DNA from: Oscillospiraceae bacterium
Lineage (GTDB): Bacteria > Bacillota > Clostridia > Oscillospirales > Ruminococcaceae
Assembly (NCBI GenBank): GCA_900768245.1
Contig: CAAGCE010000012.1
Coordinates: forward strand, 1 to 30,522
DNA length: 30,522 bases
Direction: 5' to 3'
The notes beneath the pieces are model-generated. The model ran no database searches. It was not told the origin of the DNA and was given only the letters and a program-made list of their open reading frames with translations. The position numbers and the translations under genes are program-made. This document shows, piece by piece, positions 21,703 to 30,507 of this stretch; position 1 is the stretch's first letter; every line of letters starts with the position of its first letter.

Positions 21703-24700
21703 TTGGAATTTAATACATTCGATTCTATTAAAATCGGTCTTGCATCACCTGAACAGATCAGAAGCTGGTCCCATGGTGTTGTTGAAAGACCTGAAACAAT
21801 CAACTACCGTACACAGAAGCCTGAAAGAGACGGTCTTTTCTGCGAAAGAATTTTCGGACCTTCTAAGGACTGGGAGTGTCACTGCGGTAAATATAAGAAG
21901 ATCCGCTTCAAGGGCAAAGTCTGCGAACGCTGCGGTGTTGAAGTAACACGTGCAAAGGTTCGCCGTGAGCGTATGGGTCATATTGAGCTTGCTGCTCCTG
22001 TTTCCCATATCTGGTACTTCAAGGGTACACCTTCCCGTATCGGTCAGGTAATCGAAGTATCTCAGAAAAGACTTGAAGAGGTTCTTTATTTCACAAAGTA
22101 TATCGTTATCGACAGCGGTGATACAGAGCTTGTTAAAAAGCAGCTCCTCACCGAAAAAGAATACAACGATATGCGTGAAAAATATGAGGACGATTTCGTT
22201 GCTGAAATGGGTGCTGAAGCTATCAAGGAACTCCTTGACGAATACAGCTCCGACAGATACGATAACTATATAATGAAAAATCTGACAGCTTTCTCCGAAG
22301 TTACAGGTTTGACAGAGGATCAGATCAAGGATTACCTTGCTAAGCGTTTCTTTGTTATTTCCGATAACGCTGAAAGTGAAGAATTTCAGGTGGGCGAGGT
22401 TGTTTCAAGAACTGTTTACAATGAAGAAGTTCTTGCCTACAACAGACTTCGTGAAGATAAGCACCTTTCAACTATTAAGGTTGAAACAGGTTCTCAGTAC
22501 GTTGAAAAGATTTTCTTTGAAAATGTTGGCCTTAAAAATGAAGACGGCAAGTACGATGAGATCGCTAACAAGGATAACTGGATAAACAACCTTGTTTGGG
22601 TTTCAAATGAACTTAAAGCTGAGCTTTCCGAACTCCCTCCGGGACAGAAGAAGATCAAGCTCTTAAAGCGTCTTGAGATCATTGAGGCGTTCAGACTTTC
22701 AAGCAATCAGCCTTCTTGGATGGTTCTTGATGTTGTTCCTGTAATTCCTCCTGATATTCGTCCTATGGTTATGCTGGACGGCGGACGTTATGCTACTTCA
22801 GATCTTAACGATCTTTACAGACGTGTTATCAACAGAAATAACCGTCTTAAGAAAATGCTTGAACTTGAAGCTCCTGACATCATTATCAGAAATGAAAAGA
22901 GAATGCTTCAGGAAGCTGTTGACGCTCTTATCGACAACGGCAGACACGGCAGACCTGTTACAGGTCCTAACAACCGTGCTCTTAAATCACTTTCCGATAT
23001 GCTTAAAGGTAAGCAGGGACGTTTCCGTCAGAACCTTCTCGGTAAGCGTGTTGACTATTCAGGACGTTCCGTTATCGTTGTCGGACCTGAACTCAAAATG
23101 TATCAGTGCGGTCTTCCTAAGGAAATGGCTCTTGAACTTTTCAAACCTTTCGTTATGAAGCGTCTTGTTGATACAAAGGTCGTAAACAACATCAAGTCTG
23201 CAAGAAAAATGGTGGATCGTGCTAAGAACGAAGTCTGGGATGCCCTCGAAAATGTTATCAAGGATCACCCTGTTTTCCTTAACCGTGCCCCTACACTTCA
23301 TAGACTTGGTATCCAGGCGTTTGAACCTATCCTTGTAGAAGGCAGAGCTATCAAGCTTCATCCGCTGGTATGTACTGCGTTCAACGCTGACTTCGACGGT
23401 GACCAGATGGCTGTTCATCTTCCGCTTTCCGCTGAAGCTCAGGCAGAAGCACGTTTCCTTATGCTTGCTGCAAATAACCTTCTTAAACCATCAGACGGCC
23501 GTCCTGTTGCCGTTCCTTCACAGGATATGGTCCTCGGTTCATACTACCTTACAATGAAAAAGGCAGGCGAGCTGGGTGAAGGCAAGGTATTCCGTGATGT
23601 AAACGAAGCACTTATGGCTTATGATGCTAAGATTATTTCCATTCATGCTGCTATCAAGGTTCGTATGTCCAAGGATATTGGCGGAAAGACTGTTTCAAAG
23701 CTTGTTGACTGCACAGTCGGACGTCTTATCTTCAATGAAAATATCCCTCAGAACCTCGGATACGTTGACAGAACAAATTCCGATAAGCAGTTTGATCTCG
23801 AAGTTGACTTCCTCGTTAAGAAGAAGCAGCTCTCCGATATTATCGAACGCTGCATTCGTATTCATGGTACAACTACAACTTCCGAAGTTCTTGATAAGAT
23901 CAAGTCCCTCGGTTACAAATACTCAACAAAGGCTGCTCTTACTGTTGCTGTCTGCGATGCACTTATCCCACCTGAAAAGAAGGATATTGTTGCTGAAGCT
24001 GATGCTCAGGTCGAAAAGATCAACAAGCTTTACAAGAGAGGCTTTATCTCCGCTGCTGAAAAATCCAAGAGATTTATCAACATCTGGAACAAGGCTACTG
24101 ATGATATTACCAACTGCATCAAGGAACACTATGATATTGAGAACAACCCAATTCATATGATGGCTGACTCCGGTGCCCGTGGTTCTATCAATCAGATCAG
24201 ACAGCTTGCCGGTATGCGTGGACTTATTGCCAATACCTCAGGTTCTACTATCGAGATGCCTATTCGTGCTAACTACCGTGAAGGTCTTAATATCCTCGAA
24301 TACTTCATCTCCTCCCGTGGTGCCCGTAAAGGTCTTGCCGATACTGCTCTTCGTACAGCCGACTCAGGTTACCTTACACGTCGTCTTGTTGACGTTTCTC
24401 AGGACGTTATCATTCACGAGGAGGACTGCGGTACTGATGAGGGTATCGAAGTTTACACTATCAAGAACGGCAACGAAATGATCGAACCTCTCAAGGAAAG
24501 ACTTGTCGGACGTTACCTCCTTGAAGATCTCCGTGACCCTGTTACAGGCGACCTTATCATGAGCCGCAACAGACTTATGAATGATGCTGATGCTCAGAAG
24601 GTTGTTGACAGCGGTGTTGAAAAGATCACTATCCGTTCAGTTCTTAACTGTAAGGCTAAGCACGGCGTATGCGCTAAGTGCTACGGTGCTAACCTTGCAA

Positions 24701-25605
24701 ACAATAACCTTATTTCCGTTGGTGAAGCTGTCGGCGTAATTGCTGCTCAGTCTATCGGTGAACCGGGTACACAGCTTACAATGAGAACCTTCCATACAGG
24801 TGGTATCGCATCTGCAGAAGATATTACACAGGGTCTTCCACGTGTTGAAGAACTCTTTGAAAGCAGACGTCCTAAGAATGCTGCTATCATCGCTAAGGCT
24901 GCCGGTACAGTTCGTATGGAAGAGATCAAAAAGACCCGTAACGTTATCATCAAGAACGATGAAACAGGTGAGGAAGAATACTATCCTGTACCATACGGCT
25001 ACAAGATCAAGGTTCATCCGGGCGATACTGTTACAGCTGGTCAGCCTCTTACAGAAGGTTCTATCAATCCTGGCGATATTCTTGCAGTTAACGGTCAGCA
25101 TGCCGTTCAGAACTACATCATTACCGAAGTTCAGAAGGTTTACCGTCTCCAGGGTGTTGATATTAACGATAAGCATATCGAAGTTATCGTTCGTCAGATG
25201 CTCCGCAAGGTAAAGGTAGACGACAGCGGTTCAAGCTTCCTTCTCCCAGGCTCGCTTGTTGACAGAAAGGAAATCGACGCTGTTAACGCTGACATCAAGA
25301 AGCGTATCGAAAACGGCGAAACAGGACTTTCTTATGTCACATATCTCCCTGTACTTCAGGGTATCACAAAGGCTTCCTCCAATTCTGACAGCTTCCTCTC
25401 CGCTGCTTCCTTCCAGGAAACAACAAGAGCTCTTACAGACGCAGCTATCAGAGGCAAGAGCGATAAGCTTCTCGGTCTTAAGGAAAATGTTATTATCGGT
25501 AAGCTCATTCCTGCAGGTACAGGTATGGACGTTTACAATAATGTACAGGTCGTTAAGAACGAAAATTACGTTGACCACACAGTAACAACTCCTGTCAATG
25601 TATAA
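21703..25605 (+). CDS. rpoC: RNA polymerase subunit beta'
   Basis: This is the 1300-residue catalytic subunit. The N-terminal zinc site CHC...CERC (Cys 59, 61, 74, 77), the active-site NADFDGDQMAVH near residue 562 that holds the three Asp chelating catalytic Mg, the bridge-helix/trigger-loop region with GEPGTQLTMRTFHTGG, and the second zinc site ending CKAKHGVCAKCYG are present. I set the start at TTG 21703: AAAGGAG lies nine bases upstream, and the protein then begins MEFNTFDSIKIGLASP, as RpoC proteins do. An in-frame ATG at 21655 would add 16 unrelated residues and sits inside hairpin 2 without a ribosome binding site. Unlike most Firmicutes, no rpsL-rpsG-fusA follows. Confidence 0.97.
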   Translation: MEFNTFDSIKIGLASPEQIRSWSHGVVERPETINYRTQKPERDGLFCERIFGPSKDWECHCGKYKKIRFKGKVCERCGVEVTRAKVRRERMGHIELAAPVSHIWYFKGTPSRIGQVIEVSQKRLEEVLYFTKYIVIDSGDTELVKKQLLTEKEYNDMREKYEDDFVAEMGAEAIKELLDEYSSDRYDNYIMKNLTAFSEVTGLTEDQIKDYLAKRFFVISDNAESEEFQVGEVVSRTVYNEEVLAYNRLREDKHLSTIKVETGSQYVEKIFFENVGLKNEDGKYDEIANKDNWINNLVWVSNELKAELSELPPGQKKIKLLKRLEIIEAFRLSSNQPSWMVLDVVPVIPPDIRPMVMLDGGRYATSDLNDLYRRVINRNNRLKKMLELEAPDIIIRNEKRMLQEAVDALIDNGRHGRPVTGPNNRALKSLSDMLKGKQGRFRQNLLGKRVDYSGRSVIVVGPELKMYQCGLPKEMALELFKPFVMKRLVDTKVVNNIKSARKMVDRAKNEVWDALENVIKDHPVFLNRAPTLHRLGIQAFEPILVEGRAIKLHPLVCTAFNADFDGDQMAVHLPLSAEAQAEARFLMLAANNLLKPSDGRPVAVPSQDMVLGSYYLTMKKAGELGEGKVFRDVNEALMAYDAKIISIHAAIKVRMSKDIGGKTVSKLVDCTVGRLIFNENIPQNLGYVDRTNSDKQFDLEVDFLVKKKQLSDIIERCIRIHGTTTTSEVLDKIKSLGYKYSTKAALTVAVCDALIPPEKKDIVAEADAQVEKINKLYKRGFISAAEKSKRFINIWNKATDDITNCIKEHYDIENNPIHMMADSGARGSINQIRQLAGMRGLIANTSGSTIEMPIRANYREGLNILEYFISSRGARKGLADTALRTADSGYLTRRLVDVSQDVIIHEEDCGTDEGIEVYTIKNGNEMIEPLKERLVGRYLLEDLRDPVTGDLIMSRNRLMNDADAQKVVDSGVEKITIRSVLNCKAKHGVCAKCYGANLANNNLISVGEAVGVIAAQSIGEPGTQLTMRTFHTGGIASAEDITQGLPRVEELFESRRPKNAAIIAKAAGTVRMEEIKKTRNVIIKNDETGEEEYYPVPYGYKIKVHPGDTVTAGQPLTEGSINPGDILAVNGQHAVQNYIITEVQKVYRLQGVDINDKHIEVIVRQMLRKVKVDDSGSSFLLPGSLVDRKEIDAVNADIKKRIENGETGLSYVTYLPVLQGITKASSNSDSFLSAASFQETTRALTDAAIRGKSDKLLGLKENVIIGKLIPAGTGMDVYNNVQVVKNENYVDHTVTTPVNV

Positions 25606-25620
25606 TTAGATAAAAAATGA

Positions 25621-25655
25621 CCGCCGCAGTTTCGTGATGAAACTGCGGCGGTTTT
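25621..25655. terminator. Bidirectional terminator between rpoC and the AraC gene
   Basis: A perfect 13-base-pair stem CCGCCGCAGTTTC/GAAACTGCGGCGG with a 5-base loop is followed by TTTTG on the plus strand. A T-run (A tract at 25612-25617) follows on the minus strand. It serves both converging genes. Confidence 0.85.
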
Positions 25656-25658
25656 GCT

Positions 25659-26501
25659 TTACTTATTTACTTTTTTTATCGGTATCCATATCTCACTGTA
25701 ATTGTCATCAGGGTTTGCTGCGAGAGGCGTGTACATTTCAATGTTATAGCTGCCCGATAGTGTATAGTCTTTGCAGTTCGGCATCCATTCGCTCCATATC
25801 TTAGTGTTCACGTCCTGCAATGCTTTAGGAAGTGCTCCACGGCAGGGGAATACCGCCCATGTGCCTGCTGGGATTGTTCTTGTAACATAACCATCGGGAA
25901 CTTCATTCCACGGAATGTAATTGTCGGCAATGAGATAGTCAAAATTCTTGCCGTCGCTGTCGATGCATATGCCATACATACCGCATACGATTTTGTTTCC
26001 GCCGTCCTGCATATGTTCCTGCCAAAACTTTGGAATTTCTGCGTATGAGGTGTCCGAATTGAACCGTCTTGACCTGCCCATTACTGTAAACGCTGCTTTT
26101 TCTACGATCTTGTACTCCATAGTATAACCGCCTTCCAATGAAAATTTGATATGCATGGGCGCAAACGATTTTAAATTCGCACCCTTTTCCTTTGCTGCGG
26201 AGGGAGTTATTCCGTGAAATCTGGTGAAAGCCCGTGTGAAGCTGTCATGGGAGTCGTAGCCGTATTTTACTGCTGCATCAATAACCTTTATGTCGCCTCC
26301 CGAAAGCTCGATCCCTGCGAGAGTGAGCCTGCGGTTTCTGATATATTCCGCAACAGTATAGCCGCAGAGAACATTGAAAATACGCTGAAAATGAAATGCT
26401 GAAACATACGCTTTTGCCGCTATATCCTCAATTTTCAGATCCTCTGTGATGTTTTCTTCAATATAAGATACTGCGCTTTGAATTCCTTCTATCCAGTTCA
26501 T
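25659..26501 (-). CDS. AraC-family regulator with GyrI-like effector domain
   Basis: This 280-residue transcription regulator has an N-terminal double helix-turn-helix AraC domain (about 5-105): AVSYIEENITEDLKIEDIAAKAYVS, then FHFQRIFNVLCGYTVAEYIRNRRL and YDSHDSFTRAFTRFHGITPS. A C-terminal GyrI/AraC effector-binding domain (about 120-280) follows, as in Rob-like proteins. Such domains bind small hydrophobic or cationic ligands; the ligand here is unknown. GGAGG precedes the ATG at 26501. It lies 82 bases downstream of the GH5 stop on the same strand with no clear terminator between, so it may be read from the glucanase operon. A weak TATAAT at 26529-26524 might also give its own start. Confidence 0.9.
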   Translation of the reverse strand: MNWIEGIQSAVSYIEENITEDLKIEDIAAKAYVSAFHFQRIFNVLCGYTVAEYIRNRRLTLAGIELSGGDIKVIDAAVKYGYDSHDSFTRAFTRFHGITPSAAKEKGANLKSFAPMHIKFSLEGGYTMEYKIVEKAAFTVMGRSRRFNSDTSYAEIPKFWQEHMQDGGNKIVCGMYGICIDSDGKNFDYLIADNYIPWNEVPDGYVTRTIPAGTWAVFPCRGALPKALQDVNTKIWSEWMPNCKDYTLSGSYNIEMYTPLAANPDDNYSEIWIPIKKVNK

Positions 26502-26583
26502 GTCATAACCTCCGTTCGCTGTAATTATATAATATCAAATTGTCGCTCAGGCTGCCCGATTTTTTGTGCTTTGCTGCGGCGGA

Positions 26584-27996
26584 TTATTTTATGGTGACTG
26601 TTACGGCGTTTGAAGTGCTGACTTTTTTGCCGTCCTTTGTGTATGCGATAACAATGTATTTGTGCTTGCCTGCGGAAAGTTTGCTGAATGATTTTGATGT
26701 GCCTTTTATATAGGCTTTTTTCACATATTTGCCTGTTTTGGTGTTGTATTCATATACTTTGTAGCCGTATGCGCCGTCTGCTTTTGTCCATGTAAGCTTT
26801 ACAGATGATGCTGTTTTTTTGCCGCTTAATTTTATTTCAGATGCTGTGTCGGCTGTGCTTGCGGCATTTTTTGAAGAAGTGCCGACAGCCTTCATCATTG
26901 CATTAACAACCTCGGGGTGAAGAATCTTTAAATTTACACGGTCAATAAGAGCCATATCACCTGTGTCCCACCAAAAGCATTTTATTCCGCTTTCAGCCGC
27001 CTTTGATACAACATATGATGCGTGCTTTGCACGTTCGCTGTCATTGTTTTTATCCTCACTTGCAAATTCACCGAGTATTACGGGAATACCTGATTTTTTG
27101 CTGTAATCTGCGATTTTGCCTATAAGCTTGTCTATTTCAGCCTTATCTGACGCTGAACCCCATACGTCGGTAAGAGTTGTCCAGCTTGCTTCCTTCCAGC
27201 AGAATGAAACAGGGTCATAGCTGTGAACCTCTGCAATAATGTGATTTTTAGCTGTATCGGAGGGTACGGAAAGGTTATTCAGACAGCCTGTATCGCTGCT
27301 TGCAGCATAGCTTTGTATAATAAGATTACGCTTTGAATTATTTCCGCCTGTGGCTCTTACAGCATCGACAAAAAGCTGATTAAGGTCGTTTATTGCTTTG
27401 TGTGCGTCCTTTCCCGAGCTGTTCCAGTTGTCATTTTTATCAATTACTTCATTGAAGCTTTCAAATGACAGTTTGTTTCCGTAGTTTTTGAAACGCTCGG
27501 CTATCTGTTTCCAGAGCTTTGAAAACTTTGCTCCGTCTTTTTTGACCATATCCGGATCGGCAACTATCCAGCCGTCAGAACCGCCGTCGTGATGAACATT
27601 TAAAATGCAGTACATATCCTGAGATATAACGTAATTCACCACTTCCTGAACACGATCCATCCATTCTTTATCGACATTTCCGCTGCTGTCCATATGATCT
27701 GCCCACGTCACAGGTACTCGCACAGCGTTGAATCCTGCTTTTTTTACAACAGTGATCATTTCTTTGGTCGTAATTGGATTGCCCCATGCCTTTTCATAGT
27801 CGGCACTTTTATTTTCCGTGTAAAGCTTTATCCAGTCGCCAATTGTGTCAAGTGTGTTGCCCAAATTCCAGCCAACTGTTATGGAATCGGTATATTCCTT
27901 TGCCGACTGAAATGTTTCCGCTGCATCGGACGGAATAACGCAAAATGTCAATGCGATCGCTAATGCAGATATGAGTGATATGATCTTTTTTAACAT
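26584..27996 (-). CDS. Secreted GH5 endoglucanase-type hydrolase with Fn3 domain
   Basis: This 470-residue exported glycoside hydrolase has a signal peptide at about 1-26 (hydrophobic core, cleavage near SDAA). The GH5 TIM barrel covers about 30-370: VGWNLGNTLD, FNAVRVPVTWADH, ILNVHHDGG, the acid/base Glu183 in SFESFNEV, HSYDPVSFCW, the nucleophile Glu310 in VILGEFAS, and CFWWDTGD. It most resembles cellulase/glucanase subfamilies such as GH5_4, but the exact substrate is not certain. A fibronectin type III-like domain fills 385-470. No dockerin, CBM or cell-wall anchor is visible, so it is probably a free enzyme. AAAGGGG precedes the ATG. The GH3 gene ends only 12 bases upstream, so the two are one transcript. 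Confidence 0.9.
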   Translation of the reverse strand: MLKKIISLISALAIALTFCVIPSDAAETFQSAKEYTDSITVGWNLGNTLDTIGDWIKLYTENKSADYEKAWGNPITTKEMITVVKKAGFNAVRVPVTWADHMDSSGNVDKEWMDRVQEVVNYVISQDMYCILNVHHDGGSDGWIVADPDMVKKDGAKFSKLWKQIAERFKNYGNKLSFESFNEVIDKNDNWNSSGKDAHKAINDLNQLFVDAVRATGGNNSKRNLIIQSYAASSDTGCLNNLSVPSDTAKNHIIAEVHSYDPVSFCWKEASWTTLTDVWGSASDKAEIDKLIGKIADYSKKSGIPVILGEFASEDKNNDSERAKHASYVVSKAAESGIKCFWWDTGDMALIDRVNLKILHPEVVNAMMKAVGTSSKNAASTADTASEIKLSGKKTASSVKLTWTKADGAYGYKVYEYNTKTGKYVKKAYIKGTSKSFSKLSAGKHKYIVIAYTKDGKKVSTSNAVTVTIK

Positions 27997-28008
27997 AAAA
28001 ATACCCCT

Positions 28009-30135
28009 TTAAATCAATTTGAATTCAGCTTTGTTATCGGTAAGACTTGTACCGCCTATCCATACAGTAAAGCTGCCTTTTTCAGCCGTGTAATTCATAT
28101 CAATATCATAAAATTTGAGCATATCTTCATTTATCTCAAATTGAACGGTTTTTTCTTCGTTTGGTTCAAGATAGACCTTCTGAATGCCTTTAAGTTCACG
28201 AACAGGGCGAACAACACTTGCCTTGTCATCACGGATATAAAGCTGTACAGGTTCAAGTCCTGCCATTTTGCCTGTGTTTTTTACCGTTACAGATGCGATT
28301 ATTTTCCCGCCTGAGGAAAGAGTGCAGCTGTCAAGAGCAGGCTTTGAATATTCAAAAATTGTATAGGAAAGTCCATATCCGAAAGGATAGAGCGGTTCAT
28401 TTGGAACGTCCATATAGTTAGAGGAGAACGGAACAAAACCTTCAGCAGGCGGCTTGGGTCTGCCTGAATTGTATGCACGGTAGCTGAATGGAAGCTGACC
28501 TGTGCTGTATGGGAAACTCATACTTAATCTGCCTGACGGATTGACCTTTCCGAAAAGAATGTCTGCAAGCGCATAAGTGCCGAATGTGCCGGGCAGCCAC
28601 GCTTCAAGCACAGCGGCGGATCTTTCCGCAATTTCAGGAATAGCAAGAGGACGTCCTCCAAATAAAACAGTTACAATATTCGGGTTTACATTATATACTG
28701 CGTCGAAAAGCTCACGGTGTTCAGCGGAAAGTCTTATGTCAGAAATGCTCTTTGACTCACCTGTTGACCACTCGCTTTCACCCAATGCAAGTATAACAGC
28801 TTTTTTATTTTTTGCTGCCGCAGCTGCTTCTTCGGCATTGTCTGAATTAACAAATGTAATATTGGCATTGGGATAAAGCTCGCTAAGTGCCTGCTTCATT
28901 GTAACAGTATCATTTCTGTCAGCAAAAATTGCCCAGCTGCCTGTTATCTCACGGCTGTCTGCAAGTGAGCCGATAACAGCTATTTCGGAGTGTTCATCAA
29001 GTGGAAGTATACCGTTGTTTTTTAGCAGAACCATACATTCTTCGGAAATTTTTCTGGCGAGAGTCTTGTGTTCGGCACATAAAACAACAGCCTTTTCTGC
29101 CTCAACAGAACCGTCCTTATACGGATTTTCAAAAAGTCCAAGCTGATTTTTCAGGTCAAGAACACGCATAACAGCTTCATCAATAAGTTTTTCCGAAACC
29201 TCACCGTCATTTACAAGTTTTTTTAGATGCTTAAGGTAACAATCGGACATCATATCAATGTCACAGCCTGCATTTATCGCTTTTTTTGCGGCATCACGCT
29301 TGTCCTCGCAAGCACCGTGATTGATAGCTTCGGCAATGGCATTGTAATCGGTGATAAGTACACCTTCAAAACCAAGCTGTTTGCGCAGTATGTCCTTCAT
29401 AAGCTTTTTATTTGTGGTGCAGGGTACTCTGTTTATCGTGTTGAAAGCAGTCATTGCCATACAAGCTCCTGCCTTAACTGCGGCTTCATAGGCAGGCATA
29501 TGGTCGTCCGTAAGTGTACGTTCGCAAATTTCAGTAAAGTTATAATCACGTCCTGCGTTTACTGCACCGTATGCGGCAAAGTGCTTGAAGCATGAACCGA
29601 TTTTTCCTTTGTCTTTTATATTATTACCCTGAAAGCCTTTTACTGCCGATTCAGCAAAACGAGCATTGAGCCATGGATCTTCGCCTGTTGATTCCATACA
29701 GCGTCCCCAGCGAGAATCATTTGCAAGGTCGCTCATAGGTGAGAATGTTATGTGGATACCTGCTGCCGAGGCTTCTTTTGCAGCTGCAGAACTCAGCTTC
29801 TCAGTAAGGGACGGATCAAAGCTTGAACCTTGTGCAATAGGTACGGGAAAAGCCGTTTTGTACCCGTGGATAACATCACACATAAAAAGTGCAGGAATAT
29901 GGTGTGGCTGATGCTCCATTATTTTATCCTGAAGCTTGTGAAGATGTTCCGCACCGTGTTCGCTAAGCACAGAACCGATCCTGTACTGTTGGTTTTCAGA
30001 CAGTTTAAATTCTGCCGCAGGACCTGTAAGCATATCAGCTCCGCCGTAAAAATCACCGTTAAGCTGAATAAGCTGTTCGATTTTTTCTTCTATGCTCATA
30101 TCTGCAAGAAGTTTTTCAAGAGAGTTTTTATCCAT
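28009..30135 (-). CDS. Family 3 beta-glucosidase
   Basis: This 708-residue GH3 enzyme releases glucose from the non-reducing end of cello- or other beta-gluco-oligosaccharides. Visible are PALFMCDVIHGYKTAFPVPIAQ, FSPMSDLANDSRWGRCMESTGEDPWL, FKHFAAYG (the KH pair at 184-185), and the nucleophile Asp263 in GVLITDYNAIAE. The C-terminal alpha/beta sandwich and a fibronectin-like domain run to the end. There is no signal peptide, so it acts in the cytoplasm on imported sugar. AAAGGATAA precedes the ATG at 30135. It is first in the operon with the secreted GH5, a sensible split of outside polymer cutting and inside oligomer cleavage. No transporter is in view. Confidence 0.93.
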   Translation of the reverse strand: MDKNSLEKLLADMSIEEKIEQLIQLNGDFYGGADMLTGPAAEFKLSENQQYRIGSVLSEHGAEHLHKLQDKIMEHQPHHIPALFMCDVIHGYKTAFPVPIAQGSSFDPSLTEKLSSAAAKEASAAGIHITFSPMSDLANDSRWGRCMESTGEDPWLNARFAESAVKGFQGNNIKDKGKIGSCFKHFAAYGAVNAGRDYNFTEICERTLTDDHMPAYEAAVKAGACMAMTAFNTINRVPCTTNKKLMKDILRKQLGFEGVLITDYNAIAEAINHGACEDKRDAAKKAINAGCDIDMMSDCYLKHLKKLVNDGEVSEKLIDEAVMRVLDLKNQLGLFENPYKDGSVEAEKAVVLCAEHKTLARKISEECMVLLKNNGILPLDEHSEIAVIGSLADSREITGSWAIFADRNDTVTMKQALSELYPNANITFVNSDNAEEAAAAAKNKKAVILALGESEWSTGESKSISDIRLSAEHRELFDAVYNVNPNIVTVLFGGRPLAIPEIAERSAAVLEAWLPGTFGTYALADILFGKVNPSGRLSMSFPYSTGQLPFSYRAYNSGRPKPPAEGFVPFSSNYMDVPNEPLYPFGYGLSYTIFEYSKPALDSCTLSSGGKIIASVTVKNTGKMAGLEPVQLYIRDDKASVVRPVRELKGIQKVYLEPNEEKTVQFEINEDMLKFYDIDMNYTAEKGSFTVWIGGTSLTDNKAEFKLI

Positions 30136-30168
30136 ATAAGTTATCCTTTCAATTTACATTATATATAA

Positions 30169-30197
30169 AGTATAGCAATGAGAAAGCTTTATTTCAA
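30169..30197 (-). promoter_or_regulatory. SigA promoter for the GH3-GH5(-AraC) operon
   Basis: On the minus strand TTGAAA (30197-30192), 17 bases and TATACT (30174-30169), about 33 bases before the GH3 start codon. No catabolite-repression (cre) site was recognised with certainty. Confidence 0.55.
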
Positions 30198-30310
30198 GGT
30201 ATTTAGATTAACATATATTAAAATAGTGGTGGATTTGCACTTAAAAAGCCTTAAAGGTTAATAAATTATATTGATAAGTAACATAATATCGAATTTGGTC
30301 AAAAAAGTTT
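30198..30310. other. AT-rich intergenic stretch
   Basis: Between the divergent GH3 promoter and the tandem promoters at the right edge. I see no gene, clear repeat or stable hairpin here. Confidence 0.4.
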
Positions 30311-30320
30311 GATTTTTCTA

Positions 30321-30349
30321 TTGACACAGGCGATTAAATGTGATATTAT
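30321..30349 (+). promoter_or_regulatory. Tandem promoter 1, rRNA-type
   Basis: A perfect TTGACA (30321-30326), 17 bases and TATTAT (30344-30349), followed by ATTAAAGCTG and a small hairpin GCTGT/ACAGC (30356-30371). It points out of the window. Confidence 0.65.
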
Positions 30350-30415
30350 ATTAAAGCTGTCGGAAAACAGCGGACAGGACATTGAAAAGAAATATAAAAA
30401 AGTTTTAAAAAAAGC

Positions 30416-30444
30416 TTGACAAAGCAGAAGAGATATGATATAAT
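30416..30444 (+). promoter_or_regulatory. Tandem promoter 2, rRNA-type
   Basis: A perfect TTGACA (30416-30421), 17 bases and a perfect TATAAT (30439-30444), again followed by ATTAAAGCTG and a hairpin CTGCT/AGCAG. The same layout as promoter 1, 95 bases on, suggests duplication. Confidence 0.75.
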
Positions 30445-30507
30445 ATTAAAGCTGCTTTTGAGAGCAGTAAGATTTTAAAGGAGTTTGAAAAACTTTTGAA
30501 AAAGCAC

